A stretch of 51,845 bases of DNA from positions 1-51,845 of the forward strand of contig DASVVT010000003.1 in assembly GCA_036386415.1 (NCBI GenBank). The letters run 5' to 3'. A program made the position numbers and the translations under genes. The notes beneath the pieces are model-generated. The model was given only the letters and a program-made list of their open reading frames with translations, was not told the origin of the DNA and made no database searches. Shown here piece after piece: positions 35,229-43,871 of this stretch; position 1 is the first letter of the stretch, and each line of letters opens with the position of its first letter. This stretch comes from DASVVT01 sp036386415 (GTDB lineage: Bacteria; Acidobacteriota; Blastocatellia; Pyrinomonadales; Pyrinomonadaceae).

Positions 35229-37651
35229 GCACCCGACGTCCACGTTTCAAATCCCCCATGAATAGAATGCGCGATGGCGCGCTCGGCTTCATCCTGCGCC
35301 CGCTCAGACGGTTCACGCCGCAAACGCGCTTCTTCATAGCCTTCGCGGTCTTGACCATCATCACCACGCTGGTGCTCGCCAACACCTTCTCGCGCACGCC
35401 CGTCGAGGATTACAAGGAAGGTGAGGTCGTACGTCGCTCGGTCATCGCGCCCGCAGATATTCCCGGCATCGACCTGACGGAGACGGACAAACGCAAACAG
35501 GCGGCGCGTGAATCGATCCGCCCCGTCTTCAATCTTGATTCGATGCGCGCGGCGGCAGACGCACAAAGCTTTCGCGCCGCTTGGGAAGACTTACAGAAGC
35601 AGGTTGAGCAGGCGCGCGGCAGCACTGATAAAGTGGAACCCGCATGGTCTGGCGCAGTCAACGCGACGGACGATGAGACCGTCACGCGCCGCGCCATTGC
35701 ACGAGCGATCATCGCACACCGTTTCGACGCGGGCGAACTTGAGCGCTTCACCAGAATGCTTCGTGAGGTAGGCGAACCATGGATCTACGACGACGCCGAG
35801 GGGGCACGCCTCGATCAGGAGATTGTGCTCGCCGATCTACGCAACAACTCGCAGAAGGACATCAGCATGCCGCAGGCTCGCATGATGGCGCTTTCGGCGG
35901 CGCGACGCAGCTTGCAGCAACGCATCTCTGAGTTGTCCGGCTGGCCGCAGGAGCAACAGACGGCGATTGCCGCCGCGATGATTCCGCTCATCAAGCCGAA
36001 CGTCTTCTTCGATCCGGTGGCAACGCAGAACGCGCGCGATGCTGCGGCGGCCAGGGTCGAGCCGGTCGCCATCCAGATCAGGCGCAACCAGGTTGTGGCG
36101 CGCGAAGGCGACACGGTGACGCCGCACATGCTCGCGCAGTTTGCCGCCATACGCGCGTACGGGCGTGCCGGACGCCGCCTACATCATATCTTCGGGCTGC
36201 TTTTGATCGTCGCATCGCTCTTCTGGCTGGCCTGGAAATTCGTAGAGCATCGCAGCACAGCCGTCTCCCTCTCGCTCTCGAAGAACAAAGCCTTCGCGCT
36301 CGTCGGCTCGGCGGTCTTCATCGAAACGCTGCTGATGCGCGTCTGCTTCACCTTCGCCGACAGCATCGCCGCGCAGAACCTGCGCGCCCCTTTGAATGAT
36401 CCGACGATCTGGAACTTTGCGATCCCCTTTGCGATGGCCGCGCTGCTGGTAGCCATGCTCGTTGACACGCAGCTCGCCCTCATCACCGCGCTCATCATCG
36501 CGCTCTTCGCAGGGCTGCTCGCGCCGACCGGCGTCGTCAAAGCCATTTACGCCGTGATCTCTTCGGCGGCAGCCATCTACGGCATCGGACGCTATCGCGA
36601 GCGCCAGTCCGTCACCCTCGCAGGTCTCTTCGTCGGCGGGGTCAACGCCGTCATCGCCGTGGCCTTGATCTCCTACTCGCAGCAGCCTCTCACCTTCGGC
36701 AACGTCACGCTCGCCATGGCCTGCGGCTTTGTCGGCGGCTTACTTACCGCAGCCTTCGTCGCGGGCGCATTGCCCGTCACCGAATCGCTCTTTGGCATCC
36801 TCACGGACGTCAAACTCCTTGAGTTGTCGAACGCCGATCTTCCAGTGCTCGGCCAGCTTGCCCTGCGCGCCCCCGGCACCAACCAGCACTCTCACGCTGT
36901 AGGCCAGTTGGCCGAAGAGGCTTGCCGCGCCGTTGGAGCCAACCCTTTGCTGGCGCGCATCGGCGCTCTCTATCACGACATCGGAAAGACCGCTGCGCCC
37001 GAAATGTTCGTCGAGAACCAGCAGGGCAAGAATCCCCACGACCGCCTGCGCCCGACGCAGAGCGCACGCATCATCACAAGCCACGTCACCTACGGCCTCA
37101 AGCTGGCGAAAGAGATCGGGCTGCCCAAAAAGATTTCCGACTTCATCCCGCAGCACCACGGCACGCGCACCCTGCACTTCTTCCTACGCAAAGCGCAATC
37201 GCAGGCCGCACCCAATGAAACGGTCAATGAAGCAGAGTTTCGCTACCCAGGCCCCAAGCCGCAGTTCAAAGAGTCTGCCATCATGATGCTCGCAGACTCT
37301 TGCGAAGCCGCCGCGCGCTCGCTCGCGCGTCCCGATCCCGGAAACATACGCACCATCGTCAACAAGATCGTTGACGCCATCATCAGCGACGGCCAACTGG
37401 ACGAATGCGACCTCACGCTGCGCGAGTTGACCACCATACGCGAGTCTGTCATCTCCTCGCTCACAGCCATCTACCACGCGCGCATCGACTACCCCGGTTT
37501 CAATCCGCCGATGACCGGCCCCCTGCCTCCACTGCCTTCGCCCCATCTAGACACGGAAGAGCGCGGCGTCAGCTACAGCAAGCCCTCGGAGATTCCGATC
37601 AACCAGGGCGGCGAAGTCGAGGACGAAGCGATCACAAGAAAAGCGGGCTAG
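35225..37651 (+). CDS. 7TM-HD family phosphodiesterase (PgpH-like, probable c-di-AMP hydrolase)
   Basis: An 808-residue membrane protein. Order: a short basic N-terminus, one membrane helix (~33-53, FFIAFAVLTIITTLVLA), a large extracytoplasmic 7TMR-HDED domain (~55-315), about seven membrane helices (~320-530), then a cytoplasmic HD domain. The catalytic HD pair is H584-D585 in ALYHDIGKTAAPE, preceded by TNQHSHAVGQLAEEA and followed by IITSHVTYG and PQHHGT. Listeria PgpH of this architecture hydrolyses c-di-AMP, which is the likely substrate. It is translationally coupled to hflX by an ATGA overlap, and is not beside ybeY or phoH as often seen. Confidence 0.93.
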   Translation: MSTRRPRFKSPMNRMRDGALGFILRPLRRFTPQTRFFIAFAVLTIITTLVLANTFSRTPVEDYKEGEVVRRSVIAPADIPGIDLTETDKRKQAARESIRPVFNLDSMRAAADAQSFRAAWEDLQKQVEQARGSTDKVEPAWSGAVNATDDETVTRRAIARAIIAHRFDAGELERFTRMLREVGEPWIYDDAEGARLDQEIVLADLRNNSQKDISMPQARMMALSAARRSLQQRISELSGWPQEQQTAIAAAMIPLIKPNVFFDPVATQNARDAAAARVEPVAIQIRRNQVVAREGDTVTPHMLAQFAAIRAYGRAGRRLHHIFGLLLIVASLFWLAWKFVEHRSTAVSLSLSKNKAFALVGSAVFIETLLMRVCFTFADSIAAQNLRAPLNDPTIWNFAIPFAMAALLVAMLVDTQLALITALIIALFAGLLAPTGVVKAIYAVISSAAAIYGIGRYRERQSVTLAGLFVGGVNAVIAVALISYSQQPLTFGNVTLAMACGFVGGLLTAAFVAGALPVTESLFGILTDVKLLELSNADLPVLGQLALRAPGTNQHSHAVGQLAEEACRAVGANPLLARIGALYHDIGKTAAPEMFVENQQGKNPHDRLRPTQSARIITSHVTYGLKLAKEIGLPKKISDFIPQHHGTRTLHFFLRKAQSQAAPNETVNEAEFRYPGPKPQFKESAIMMLADSCEAAARSLARPDPGNIRTIVNKIVDAIISDGQLDECDLTLRELTTIRESVISSLTAIYHARIDYPGFNPPMTGPLPPLPSPHLDTEERGVSYSKPSEIPINQGGEVEDEAITRKAG

Positions 37652-37712
37652 CGGGGTGATTTAAAATTGTACGTTCAGTGAAAAACTTGAGTCCTAAAGA
37701 AAGGAACTAAAA

Positions 37713-37952
37713 ATGGCGGAAGAAGATGAGGATGATTGGGGGCGACCGCGTCCCTTGAAAAAGGCAGGCTCTAAGAAACTAGAAGATGCTATTGCCAAAG
37801 CTGCTTCTGAAGTAGCGGGTGAAGAGTATTGTGCCGATATTAAGAGTGTTGACTTTGAGCCTGACACATATGCTTCTATGTTTGACGCGTGTGAAATCAA
37901 GGTACGTCTCTCAAGAAAGAAAAACAATACCTTTCGCGATAACGAAAGGTGA
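37713..37952 (+). CDS. Small hypothetical acidic protein
   Basis: A 79-residue protein with a good ribosome site (AAAGGAACT). The N-terminus is acidic (AEEDEDDWG), followed by a basic helix-like segment (LKKAGSKKLEDAIAKAASEV) and a C-terminal part with two cysteines (C40, C59). No family is recognised. Base composition is lower in GC than the surrounding genes. Its last codons include a 7-bp hairpin (CCTTTCG/CGAAAGG, 37930-37949). It opens a small accessory patch. Confidence 0.55.
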   Translation: MAEEDEDDWGRPRPLKKAGSKKLEDAIAKAASEVAGEEYCADIKSVDFEPDTYASMFDACEIKVRLSRKKNNTFRDNER

Positions 37953-38034
37953 AGCAGTATAGCAACTCATTCAACCCGACCGCCCGGTAGCAATTCTTTC
38001 ATGCTTGTCTCAAGTGGTTTGCTTTGATTGCTAT

Positions 38035-38061
38035 GCGCCGGTAGGAGTTCAATTCCGGCGC
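38035..38061. other. Hairpin upstream of the toxin-antitoxin pair
   Basis: Arms GCGCCGG and CCGGCGC enclose a 13-nt loop. No U-run follows. It lies ~40 nt before the antitoxin gene and 83 nt after the small hypothetical gene, so it may end that transcript or be an operator. A possible -10 (TATACT, 38077-38082) follows. Confidence 0.35.
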
Positions 38062-38101
38062 TCGTCTCGCTCGTTGTATACTGATAGCAAGGAGAATGAA
38101 A

Positions 38102-38302
38102 ATGTTAGACCTGAAGCAGCTTGAGGTTCAGTATGTGACTAATCAAAGCGGTGAAAAAACTGCCGTGATTCTACCCATTGCCGAGTTTCAGGAATTGATC
38201 GAGGACATTGAAGACCTCGCGGCGGTTGCCGAGCGTCGTGAAGAACCAACAATCTCACATGAAGATTTGATGGTTGAGTTGAAGCGAGATGGACTCATAT
38301 AA
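38102..38302 (+). CDS. Antitoxin of a type II TA pair (Phd/YefM-like)
   Basis: A 66-residue protein starting MLDLKQLEVQYVTNQSGEKTAVILPIAEF. The ATG at 38102 has AAGGAG at a good distance; the ATG six bases earlier (38096) is too close to it. The ILPIAEFQELIEDIEDL pattern, with an acidic C-terminal tail able to wrap a toxin, is typical of antitoxins paired with RelE-family toxins. It overlaps the toxin gene by 14 nt, so both are made from one mRNA and probably autoregulated. Confidence 0.85.
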   Translation: MLDLKQLEVQYVTNQSGEKTAVILPIAEFQELIEDIEDLAAVAERREEPTISHEDLMVELKRDGLI

Positions 38303-38552
38303 AATTGAGTGGAAGCGTTCGGCAGTAAAGGAACTCAGAAGTTTGCCCAAAGATGTCGTGGCGAAGATTGTACAGGCTGTTGAGCAGTTAGCCACCAATC
38401 CGTATCCGGCAGGCGTCAAAAAGCTGGTTGGCTCTGAACATACTTATCGTATCCGAGAAGGTTCTTACCGCATTATCTTTACTGTTGCCGCTTCGTCTCT
38501 TGTCATCGAAGTGATTCGCGTTGGGCATCGTAAAGATGTCTACGACAGATAG
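38289..38552 (+). CDS. RelE/ParE-family toxin
   Basis: An 87-residue basic protein with the RelE pattern: YKIEWKRSAVKELRSLPKDV at the N-terminus, LVGSEHTYRIREGSYRIIF and the C-terminal IEVIRVGHRKDVY. RelE-type members cut mRNA on the ribosome; ParE-type members poison gyrase. The R-I-x-x-G-x-Y-R and GHRKDVY motifs favour a RelE-type mRNA interferase. It follows its antitoxin with overlap. Confidence 0.9.
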   Translation: MDSYKIEWKRSAVKELRSLPKDVVAKIVQAVEQLATNPYPAGVKKLVGSEHTYRIREGSYRIIFTVAASSLVIEVIRVGHRKDVYDR

Positions 38553-38597
38553 CTTGGCAAGTTATCTCATTAGCCTCTCATTCTTGTATGAGTAAAC

Positions 38598-39326
38598 ATG
38601 AAGGGCAAGGTAAACATCGGCACATGCGGCTTTCGTATCCCAAAAGCTGAGTATACGCAGCTCCTTCCATGCGTCGAGATTCAACATACGTTTTATCAAC
38701 CGCCGCAGGTACTCACACTCGAACGCTGGCGACAGGAGACTCCCCCTGAATTCGAGTTTACCTTGAAGGCTTGGCAGCTCATCACCCATGCGTCCAAAAG
38801 CCCGACCTATAAACGCCTGAAGAAGAAGTTGTCTGAGACGGAAAACGAGGAGGCTGGGTATTTCAATCCTACCGCCATAGTCAAAGAGGCATGGGAGACC
38901 ACCCTCGCATGCGCCGAGGCTTTGAAAGCAAAGACGATTTTGTTTCAATGTCCGGCCAGCTTCAAACAGACCAGGGAGAACATCTCAAATTTAGAGAGAT
39001 TCTTTTCGGGCATCAATCGCGGTGAGCTTAATTTCTGTTGGGAGCCGCGCGGGGATTGGGATGGCAAAGTTGTGAAGAGCATCTGCGAGAATCTAGACTT
39101 ATGGCACGTCGTCGATCCCTTCGTGGGAAAGACGGCAACGCCCGCCAGGTGTTATTTCAGATTACATGGCAGGAGAGGTTGGAGATATAAGTATGAGGAA
39201 GGTGAACTGGAGGAGTTAGCCACGATGCTGCCTCAAGATAAGGTCTCCTATGTTTTCTTCAACAACATACATATGACAGAAGACGCATCGAGATTCCAAG
39301 AGATTATTCAGGCGCAAAGAGGATGA
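38598..39326 (+). CDS. DUF72-family protein
   Basis: A 242-residue TIM-barrel-like protein of the DUF72 family, biochemical role unknown. The start KVNIGTCGFRIPKAEY, then VEIQHTFYQPPQVLTLERWRQ, FEFTLKAWQLITHASKSP and the late YFRLHGRRGWRYKY are family features. The C-terminal VSYVFFNNIHMTEDA corresponds to the usual Y-V-F-F-N-N motif. It lies 45 nt after the toxin gene in the lower-GC patch. The 39327-39564 stretch after it has short frames only. Confidence 0.88.
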   Translation: MKGKVNIGTCGFRIPKAEYTQLLPCVEIQHTFYQPPQVLTLERWRQETPPEFEFTLKAWQLITHASKSPTYKRLKKKLSETENEEAGYFNPTAIVKEAWETTLACAEALKAKTILFQCPASFKQTRENISNLERFFSGINRGELNFCWEPRGDWDGKVVKSICENLDLWHVVDPFVGKTATPARCYFRLHGRRGWRYKYEEGELEELATMLPQDKVSYVFFNNIHMTEDASRFQEIIQAQRG

Positions 39327-39564
39327 TAAATGCGAGAGGACTGATTAAAAGCAGAGCTGAAATCCATCTCTCTTTTCTCTTCATTCCGCATCACTTCTTC
39401 TTCCTGTCGCTCTTTTCATTTGCCAGTTTTCTTCGGCGCTCTGAACCGATCTTTCGCGCCTTGTGCGGCTGGATTCTGGTATTTGACCGAGGGCATAATC
39501 CTGCTGCTGTTGTTGGATGAAATGCCTGACGCTTAACGATCATCAACCAGGGAGGGCTAAAGCA

Positions 39565-40287
39565 TTGGCTAAGAGTAAACTGGCCGCAGAGCGCGAGGCT
39601 TCGCGCCCGGCACAATCCGAACAACCTTCGGCAAGCGCTCTGCGCTGCCGCCGCAAGTTCCTTCGATTCTTTCCTGAAGGATTCTATGACGAGACCTACA
39701 TTGATTGGGAGCGATCCTACAAGTGGGAGGCGCACGAACGTTGGGAGGAGGCGCTGGGTAAGGCCGAGTTCCGCCGTCTGCTGAAGGCGAGGGAGTTCGC
39801 GGAGGTGGCCGCGCGCGCGGTGCGCGTTGAACAGCGCACACGCTACAGCATGCTCTTCTCGTTCGAGAAGATGGCGCTGCGCGACGCCGTCAAGACAGAT
39901 GAGGGCGCGCGCACCTTCGCCGAAGGTCTCTACGAGCTGCTGCACGGCGCGGGCGGCGTCGAGCGACGCTTCACGAAGTGGGTCGAGGCCGTGGCCTCGC
40001 TGCCGCGCAGGCAGACGCGCGTGCTGACGTGGCCGATGGTGACTGTGTGGGGGTTTCTCGCCCAGCCCGAGACGCACATCTTCCTCAAGCCGAACGTCAC
40101 TCGCACGGCTGCTCAAGAGTATGGATTCGACTTCCAATACCGCTCTCGACCCGCATGGGAGACCTATGCCAGCTTTCTTGAGTTCGCCGATCTGATCCGG
40201 CGCGACATGCGCGATATGAAGCCGCGCGACATGATCGACATCCAATCATTCATCTGGGTGCAGGGCTCGGACGAGTATGAGGAGTGA
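39565..40287 (+). CDS. Conserved hypothetical protein
   Basis: I do not recognise the family. I chose the TTG at 39565 because GGGAGGG lies 9 nt upstream; an in-frame ATG at 39517 has no ribosome site. The 240-residue product has an Arg-rich start (RCRRKFLRFFPEGFYDETYIDWERSYKWEAHERW) and a helical middle. It ends with FLKPNVTRTAAQEYGFDFQYRSRP and DIQSFIWVQGSDEYEE. No signal peptide or membrane segment. It stands alone; the HIT gene downstream is convergent. Confidence 0.7.
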   Translation: MAKSKLAAEREASRPAQSEQPSASALRCRRKFLRFFPEGFYDETYIDWERSYKWEAHERWEEALGKAEFRRLLKAREFAEVAARAVRVEQRTRYSMLFSFEKMALRDAVKTDEGARTFAEGLYELLHGAGGVERRFTKWVEAVASLPRRQTRVLTWPMVTVWGFLAQPETHIFLKPNVTRTAAQEYGFDFQYRSRPAWETYASFLEFADLIRRDMRDMKPRDMIDIQSFIWVQGSDEYEE

Positions 40288-40308
40288 CGTCAGAAAAGAA
40301 GAAAAGCA

Positions 40309-40396
40309 TTAAACGCAAAGGGCGCAAAGGAAGACACGCAAAGGACGCGAAGAAGCAACTCCTTTGCGTCTTCTCCTTTGCGTCCTTTGCGTTTAA
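40309..40396. repeat. Inverted repeat of the CGCAAAGG type
   Basis: Left arm TTAAACGCAAAGGGCGCAAAG... and right arm ...GCGTCCTTTGCGTTTAA are nearly perfect inverted complements. The unit CGCAAAGGN recurs at 9-nt spacing. It lies between the 3' ends of two convergent genes and could work as a two-way terminator. It resembles the repeat at 23181-23244. Confidence 0.88.
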
Positions 40397-40406
40397 ATTT
40401 CCCCTA

Positions 40407-40910
40407 TCAGAAATGTGGGCGCAGCTTGCTATATGTCGTCATGAGGTCTTCCGGGTGGACGCGGGTTTCGCCAACGGTCGTCATAAAATTGGTGTCGCCT
40501 ATCCAGCGGGGCATGATGTGCAGATGAATGTGGTCGGCGACACCTGCTCCGGCAGCGCGGCCCAGGTTCATGCCCAGATTGAAGCCGTTCGGGCGATAGG
40601 TTTCGCGCAGCGCCGTCTGACAACGCTTGGTTAGATCCATCAACTCGTCCGTCACAACTTTGGGCGCGGCATCCAGGTCGCCGAGGTGCGCGTAGGTGAC
40701 GATCAACAGGTGGCCGCTGATGTAGGGAAATTTGTTGAGGACGATGTAGTTGTGCGCGGCGCGATGCAGTATGAGGTTCTGCTCATCACGGCCTGCGTCT
40801 TCCTGAAGCGTGCAGAAGATGCAACGGGCGGCGTCAGCCTTCTCTTGATTCGACTCTCCGGCGTTGATGTAGTCATACCGCCAGGGGCTCCATAGTCTGT
40901 CCACGACCAT
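40407..40910 (-). CDS. HIT-domain nucleotide hydrolase/phosphorylase
   Basis: A 167-residue histidine-triad protein. The ATG at 40910 follows GGGGAGG; the frame is open to 41177 but that part is the antisense of the HU gene. The triad is in ADHIHLHIMPRW (HxHxH), preceded by FNLGMNLGRAAGAGV. A CIFC pair near residue 30 may bind zinc with later residues. The layout resembles Ap4A-phosphorylase-like HIT proteins, which act on dinucleoside polyphosphates; the substrate is not certain. Confidence 0.92.
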   Translation of the reverse strand: MVVDRLWSPWRYDYINAGESNQEKADAARCIFCTLQEDAGRDEQNLILHRAAHNYIVLNKFPYISGHLLIVTYAHLGDLDAAPKVVTDELMDLTKRCQTALRETYRPNGFNLGMNLGRAAGAGVADHIHLHIMPRWIGDTNFMTTVGETRVHPEDLMTTYSKLRPHF

Positions 40911-40941
40911 TGCCTCCCCTCTTTCTGCTTTCCAGGCAGGC

Positions 40942-41316
40942 TCAGGCGATAGGAGGCGTGGGGTTGTCATCATTCGCGCCGGAGCCGGAAGTTTCATTCG
41001 AGGCATCGGCGGACGATGGCGGCGATGAAGCGTGTGTACTCTCTTCGTTGATAAGTTCTTTGAGTTCCTTACCCGGCTTGAAGTAAGGGACGCGTTTGGC
41101 AGGTATGTTGACCGGGTCTCCGGTCTTCGGGTTCCGACCGCGCCGCGCGCCGCGCTCGCGCACGCGGAAACTACCAAAACCGCGCAGCTCTATCTTTTCA
41201 CCCTGATTCAAGGTTTCGATAATACTCTCGAAGACGATTTCGACGAGCCGCTCAGCATCTTTTTTGGTCAACTCAGCCGCGCGCGCAACATCTTCAACCA
41301 GTTCCGCTTTCGTCAT
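40942..41316 (-). CDS. HU-family DNA-binding protein with extra C-terminal tail
   Basis: A nucleoid protein of 124 residues; the family norm is ~90-95. The HU core is complete: MTKAELVEDVARAAELTKKDAE, IELRGFGSFRVRERGARRGRNPKTGD and VPYFKPGKELKELI, with the DNA-intercalating Pro in the GRNP loop. A ~32-residue Ser/Asn/Pro-rich, acidic tail (SSPPSSADASNETSGSGAN...) follows and is not part of typical HU. The ATG follows GAGGTG. The 41317-41614 gap upstream holds its promoter region but no clear consensus. Confidence 0.93.
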   Translation of the reverse strand: MTKAELVEDVARAAELTKKDAERLVEIVFESIIETLNQGEKIELRGFGSFRVRERGARRGRNPKTGDPVNIPAKRVPYFKPGKELKELINEESTHASSPPSSADASNETSGSGANDDNPTPPIA

Positions 41317-41614
41317 GCCATCACCTCACTGTGGACAAAGACTCTTCAGGAGAGCCGCAAAGACCCGAAGAGGGTCGCAAAAAACCTTGGCTGTGGGTGC
41401 GCCCAAAAACGGTGAGGACAACGAGTTTCCCGTACAGTAGCAGAAAACGATAATCTCCCGCAAGACCGCAAGCGCCTGACAGCCAACGTCTTACATAAAT
41501 CTTTCAGACCGGGATAGGGGTTGGCGAAGGAGCGACGCCGCTTCTTGCAGGCTTACCCTCAAAGTAAAGTCCACAGCGAGCGCCGCCCGCTTCGGTTCGT
41601 TTGCGGAGAGTGAA

Positions 41615-43528
41615 TTACCGTTCGCGGTCTTCGCTTGAGCCGCCGCCGGTCCCGCCGAAATCCGCCAGCTCACCTAAGGAAGCCATTCCACCGCCGGCTT
41701 CCGAGGAGTAACTCTTCGTATCCACGACGTGTTCCTCGCGACCGACAGCCCGCGCCGACAGACCTATCTTACGGTTTTCGGGATCGATCCTCAGAACCTT
41801 AAAGTCCATCTCCTGGCCCAGCTTGACAACATCTTCAGGCTTATCCACACGCTGATCCGACAATTCAGAGATATGACATAAGCCTTCGAGGTCATCGTCC
41901 AGTTCGACGAAAGCGCCGAAGTTAGCAAGGCGCGCGATCTTGCCGCGCACGACATCGCCCGGATGGTGCGCAGACACGAAGCGCTCCCAGGCGTTTGGCT
42001 CCAAATCCTTGATCGAGAGCGAGAGCCTGCGGTTCTCCGTGTCGATGCTGGTGATGACGGCCTCTATCTCCTGCCCCTTCTTCAAGACTTCGGAAGGATG
42101 CTTGATGCGCCTCGACCAGGAGATGTCCGAGACATGAACCAGGCCATCGACGCCATCTTCGACTTCTATGAAGGCCCCGAAGTCCGTCAGATTTCGCACA
42201 CGCCCCTGAACGCGCGAGCCGACCTGATAACGCTCCTTCAAGGTCTGCCAGGGATTCGATTGCACCTGCTTCATCCCCAAGCTGATGCGGCGCGCTTTCG
42301 GGTCGATGCTTAGCACCTCGACATCCACCGTATCGCCCGGGTTGACCAGTTTACTGGGATGCTTGACGCGCTTCGACCAGGTCATCTCCGAGACGTGGAC
42401 TAAGCCTTCAACGCCGGGCTCAAGCTCTATGAAAGCGCCGTAGTCGGCGACGCTCGCCACCTTGCCCGTCAGGCGACGACCAATAGGAAAGCGCTCTTCG
42501 ATGCTCGCCCAGGGGTCTGGAAGAAGCTGCTTGTAACCGAGAGAGACGCGCTCGCGGTCGCGATCAAACTTGAGGACTTTGACCTGCACGTTGTCGCCGA
42601 CCTTGAAAAGCTCCGCCGGATTTTGCAGGCGTCCCCAGGACATATCCGTGACGTGAAGCAGGCCGTCGATGCCGCCCAGATCGACGAACGCGCCGTAGTC
42701 TGTCAGGTTCTTGATCTGTCCCTCGACGATGATGTCCTCTTCGATCTGTTCGAGCGTCTGATCTTTCTTGCCTGCGTTCTCCTCTTCAATGAGAGCCTTG
42801 CGCGAGAGCACGACGTTGGAGCGCTTGCGGTTGAGCTTGATGACCTTGGCTTCAATCTCCTGGTTGCGCAGGGTGTCCAGGTTGCGAAGCGGGCGCGTGT
42901 CCACCTGCGAGCCGGGAAGGAAGGCCGCGATGCCGTCAATGTCTACGCGCAAGCCGCCCTTGATGCGATCTGTGACGCGGCCACGCACCGCACGGCCTTC
43001 GCTGTAAGCCTTTTCCAGCTCGTCCCAGGCCTTCATCCGCACGGCATCGGCGCGAGAGAGAACGGGAAAGCCCTCGCTCGTCTCCATGCTCTTGACGAGC
43101 ACTTCGACCTCATCGCCGCGCTTGACGGTCAACTCGTTGTTCTCCATGAACTCCGCTTGCGGGACGATGCCTTCGGACTTGTAGCCGAAATCTATGACGA
43201 CGCCGCGTTCCGTAATGCCGACGACCGTGCCGCGCACGACCTCGCCTTCCTGAAAGGCGGCCTGCTCCTGCTCGAACTGCTCGAGCATCGCGCCGAAATC
43301 TATATCGCCAGCGGGACGCGCTTCTTCCTCCTCATTAGAGGACGCTCCTGATTGAGCGGGAGCGGAAGCGGCGCTGCCGGATGACTGCGTTGCGGTTGCG
43401 GTTGAAGCGGCGGGCTGCGGCGACGCGCCGCTGACTGCTGGCGGCTGCGATGTGCCCTCTGGTTGTTCGGTCGGGGACTGATTTTCGGTCGCGCCGTCCT
43501 CAGTCGGTTTAGTTTCTTCGGTGGACAT
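41615..43528 (-). CDS. rpsA: 30S ribosomal protein S1
   Basis: Helps the ribosome bind and unfold mRNA. From the ATG at 43528 (AGGAG, 7 nt upstream) the protein has 637 residues. A ~75-residue Ser/Pro/Gln/Thr-rich N-terminus precedes six S1 OB-fold domains, recognisable by lines such as VVRGTVVGITERGVVIDFG, GQIKNLTDYGAFVDLGG and GRVRNLTDFGAFIEVEDG. Domains 1 and 2 are the most diverged, as usual because they bind the ribosome. The low-complexity start is unusual in E. coli-type S1. Confidence 0.95.
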   Translation of the reverse strand: MSTEETKPTEDGATENQSPTEQPEGTSQPPAVSGASPQPAASTATATQSSGSAASAPAQSGASSNEEEEARPAGDIDFGAMLEQFEQEQAAFQEGEVVRGTVVGITERGVVIDFGYKSEGIVPQAEFMENNELTVKRGDEVEVLVKSMETSEGFPVLSRADAVRMKAWDELEKAYSEGRAVRGRVTDRIKGGLRVDIDGIAAFLPGSQVDTRPLRNLDTLRNQEIEAKVIKLNRKRSNVVLSRKALIEEENAGKKDQTLEQIEEDIIVEGQIKNLTDYGAFVDLGGIDGLLHVTDMSWGRLQNPAELFKVGDNVQVKVLKFDRDRERVSLGYKQLLPDPWASIEERFPIGRRLTGKVASVADYGAFIELEPGVEGLVHVSEMTWSKRVKHPSKLVNPGDTVDVEVLSIDPKARRISLGMKQVQSNPWQTLKERYQVGSRVQGRVRNLTDFGAFIEVEDGVDGLVHVSDISWSRRIKHPSEVLKKGQEIEAVITSIDTENRRLSLSIKDLEPNAWERFVSAHHPGDVVRGKIARLANFGAFVELDDDLEGLCHISELSDQRVDKPEDVVKLGQEMDFKVLRIDPENRKIGLSARAVGREEHVVDTKSYSSEAGGGMASLGELADFGGTGGGSSEDRER

Positions 43529-43828
43529 GCAAACTCCTGTCGATTTCCTCCCGGAAATTGCGGCGCGTTGTAGAGCTTTCGCGCCACACCCAGCAATGCT
43601 CGACACTCTTATCCTCGCGTGCTCAATTTAGGAGCATACGAGGGAAGCGTTTCGGGCGGCCATGCTAGATAGAATTCTGCTGGCGATGAGTCGGAAGAGA
43701 AGACTGAGGCCGAGGATGCGAGCCGTTTAGAGTTTGAAAAGGGGGCGTAAAAATTTTCGAATTTTCCGCGTGCCCGTCGTCACCCGCTTGATCCGACTAT
43801 CACCGGCCGCTTGACCGGGTAGGGCGGC

Positions 43829-43858
43829 AATGTACACGCCAAAATGAGGGCCTGTCAA
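43829..43858 (-). promoter_or_regulatory. Promoter for rpsA (TTGACA-18-TACATT)
   Basis: On the minus strand TTGACA (43853-43858) and TACATT (43829-43834) are 18 nt apart. Transcription would start near 43822, giving a leader of about 290 nt before the S1 start codon. A long leader fits the known autoregulation of S1 in other bacteria, but no element is recognised. Confidence 0.6.
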
Positions 43859-43871
43859 GGCGATAAGAGGA

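Noticed and set aside
38035..38065. Possible tRNA T-arm fragment (GGAGTTCAATTCCGG) near the toxin-antitoxin pair
   Set aside because: The arms do not form a proper 5-bp T-stem around a 7-nt loop, and no acceptor, D or anticodon arm is present. A plain hairpin explains it.
37713..39330. The accessory patch as a prophage or integrative element
   Set aside because: There is no integrase, no flanking direct repeats and no phage structural gene; a toxin-antitoxin pair alone does not support it.
39323..39520. A 65-codon hydrophobic frame overlapping the DUF72 stop
   Set aside because: It has no ribosome binding site and a composition that follows from a T-rich stretch. It could be the remnant of something but is not supported.
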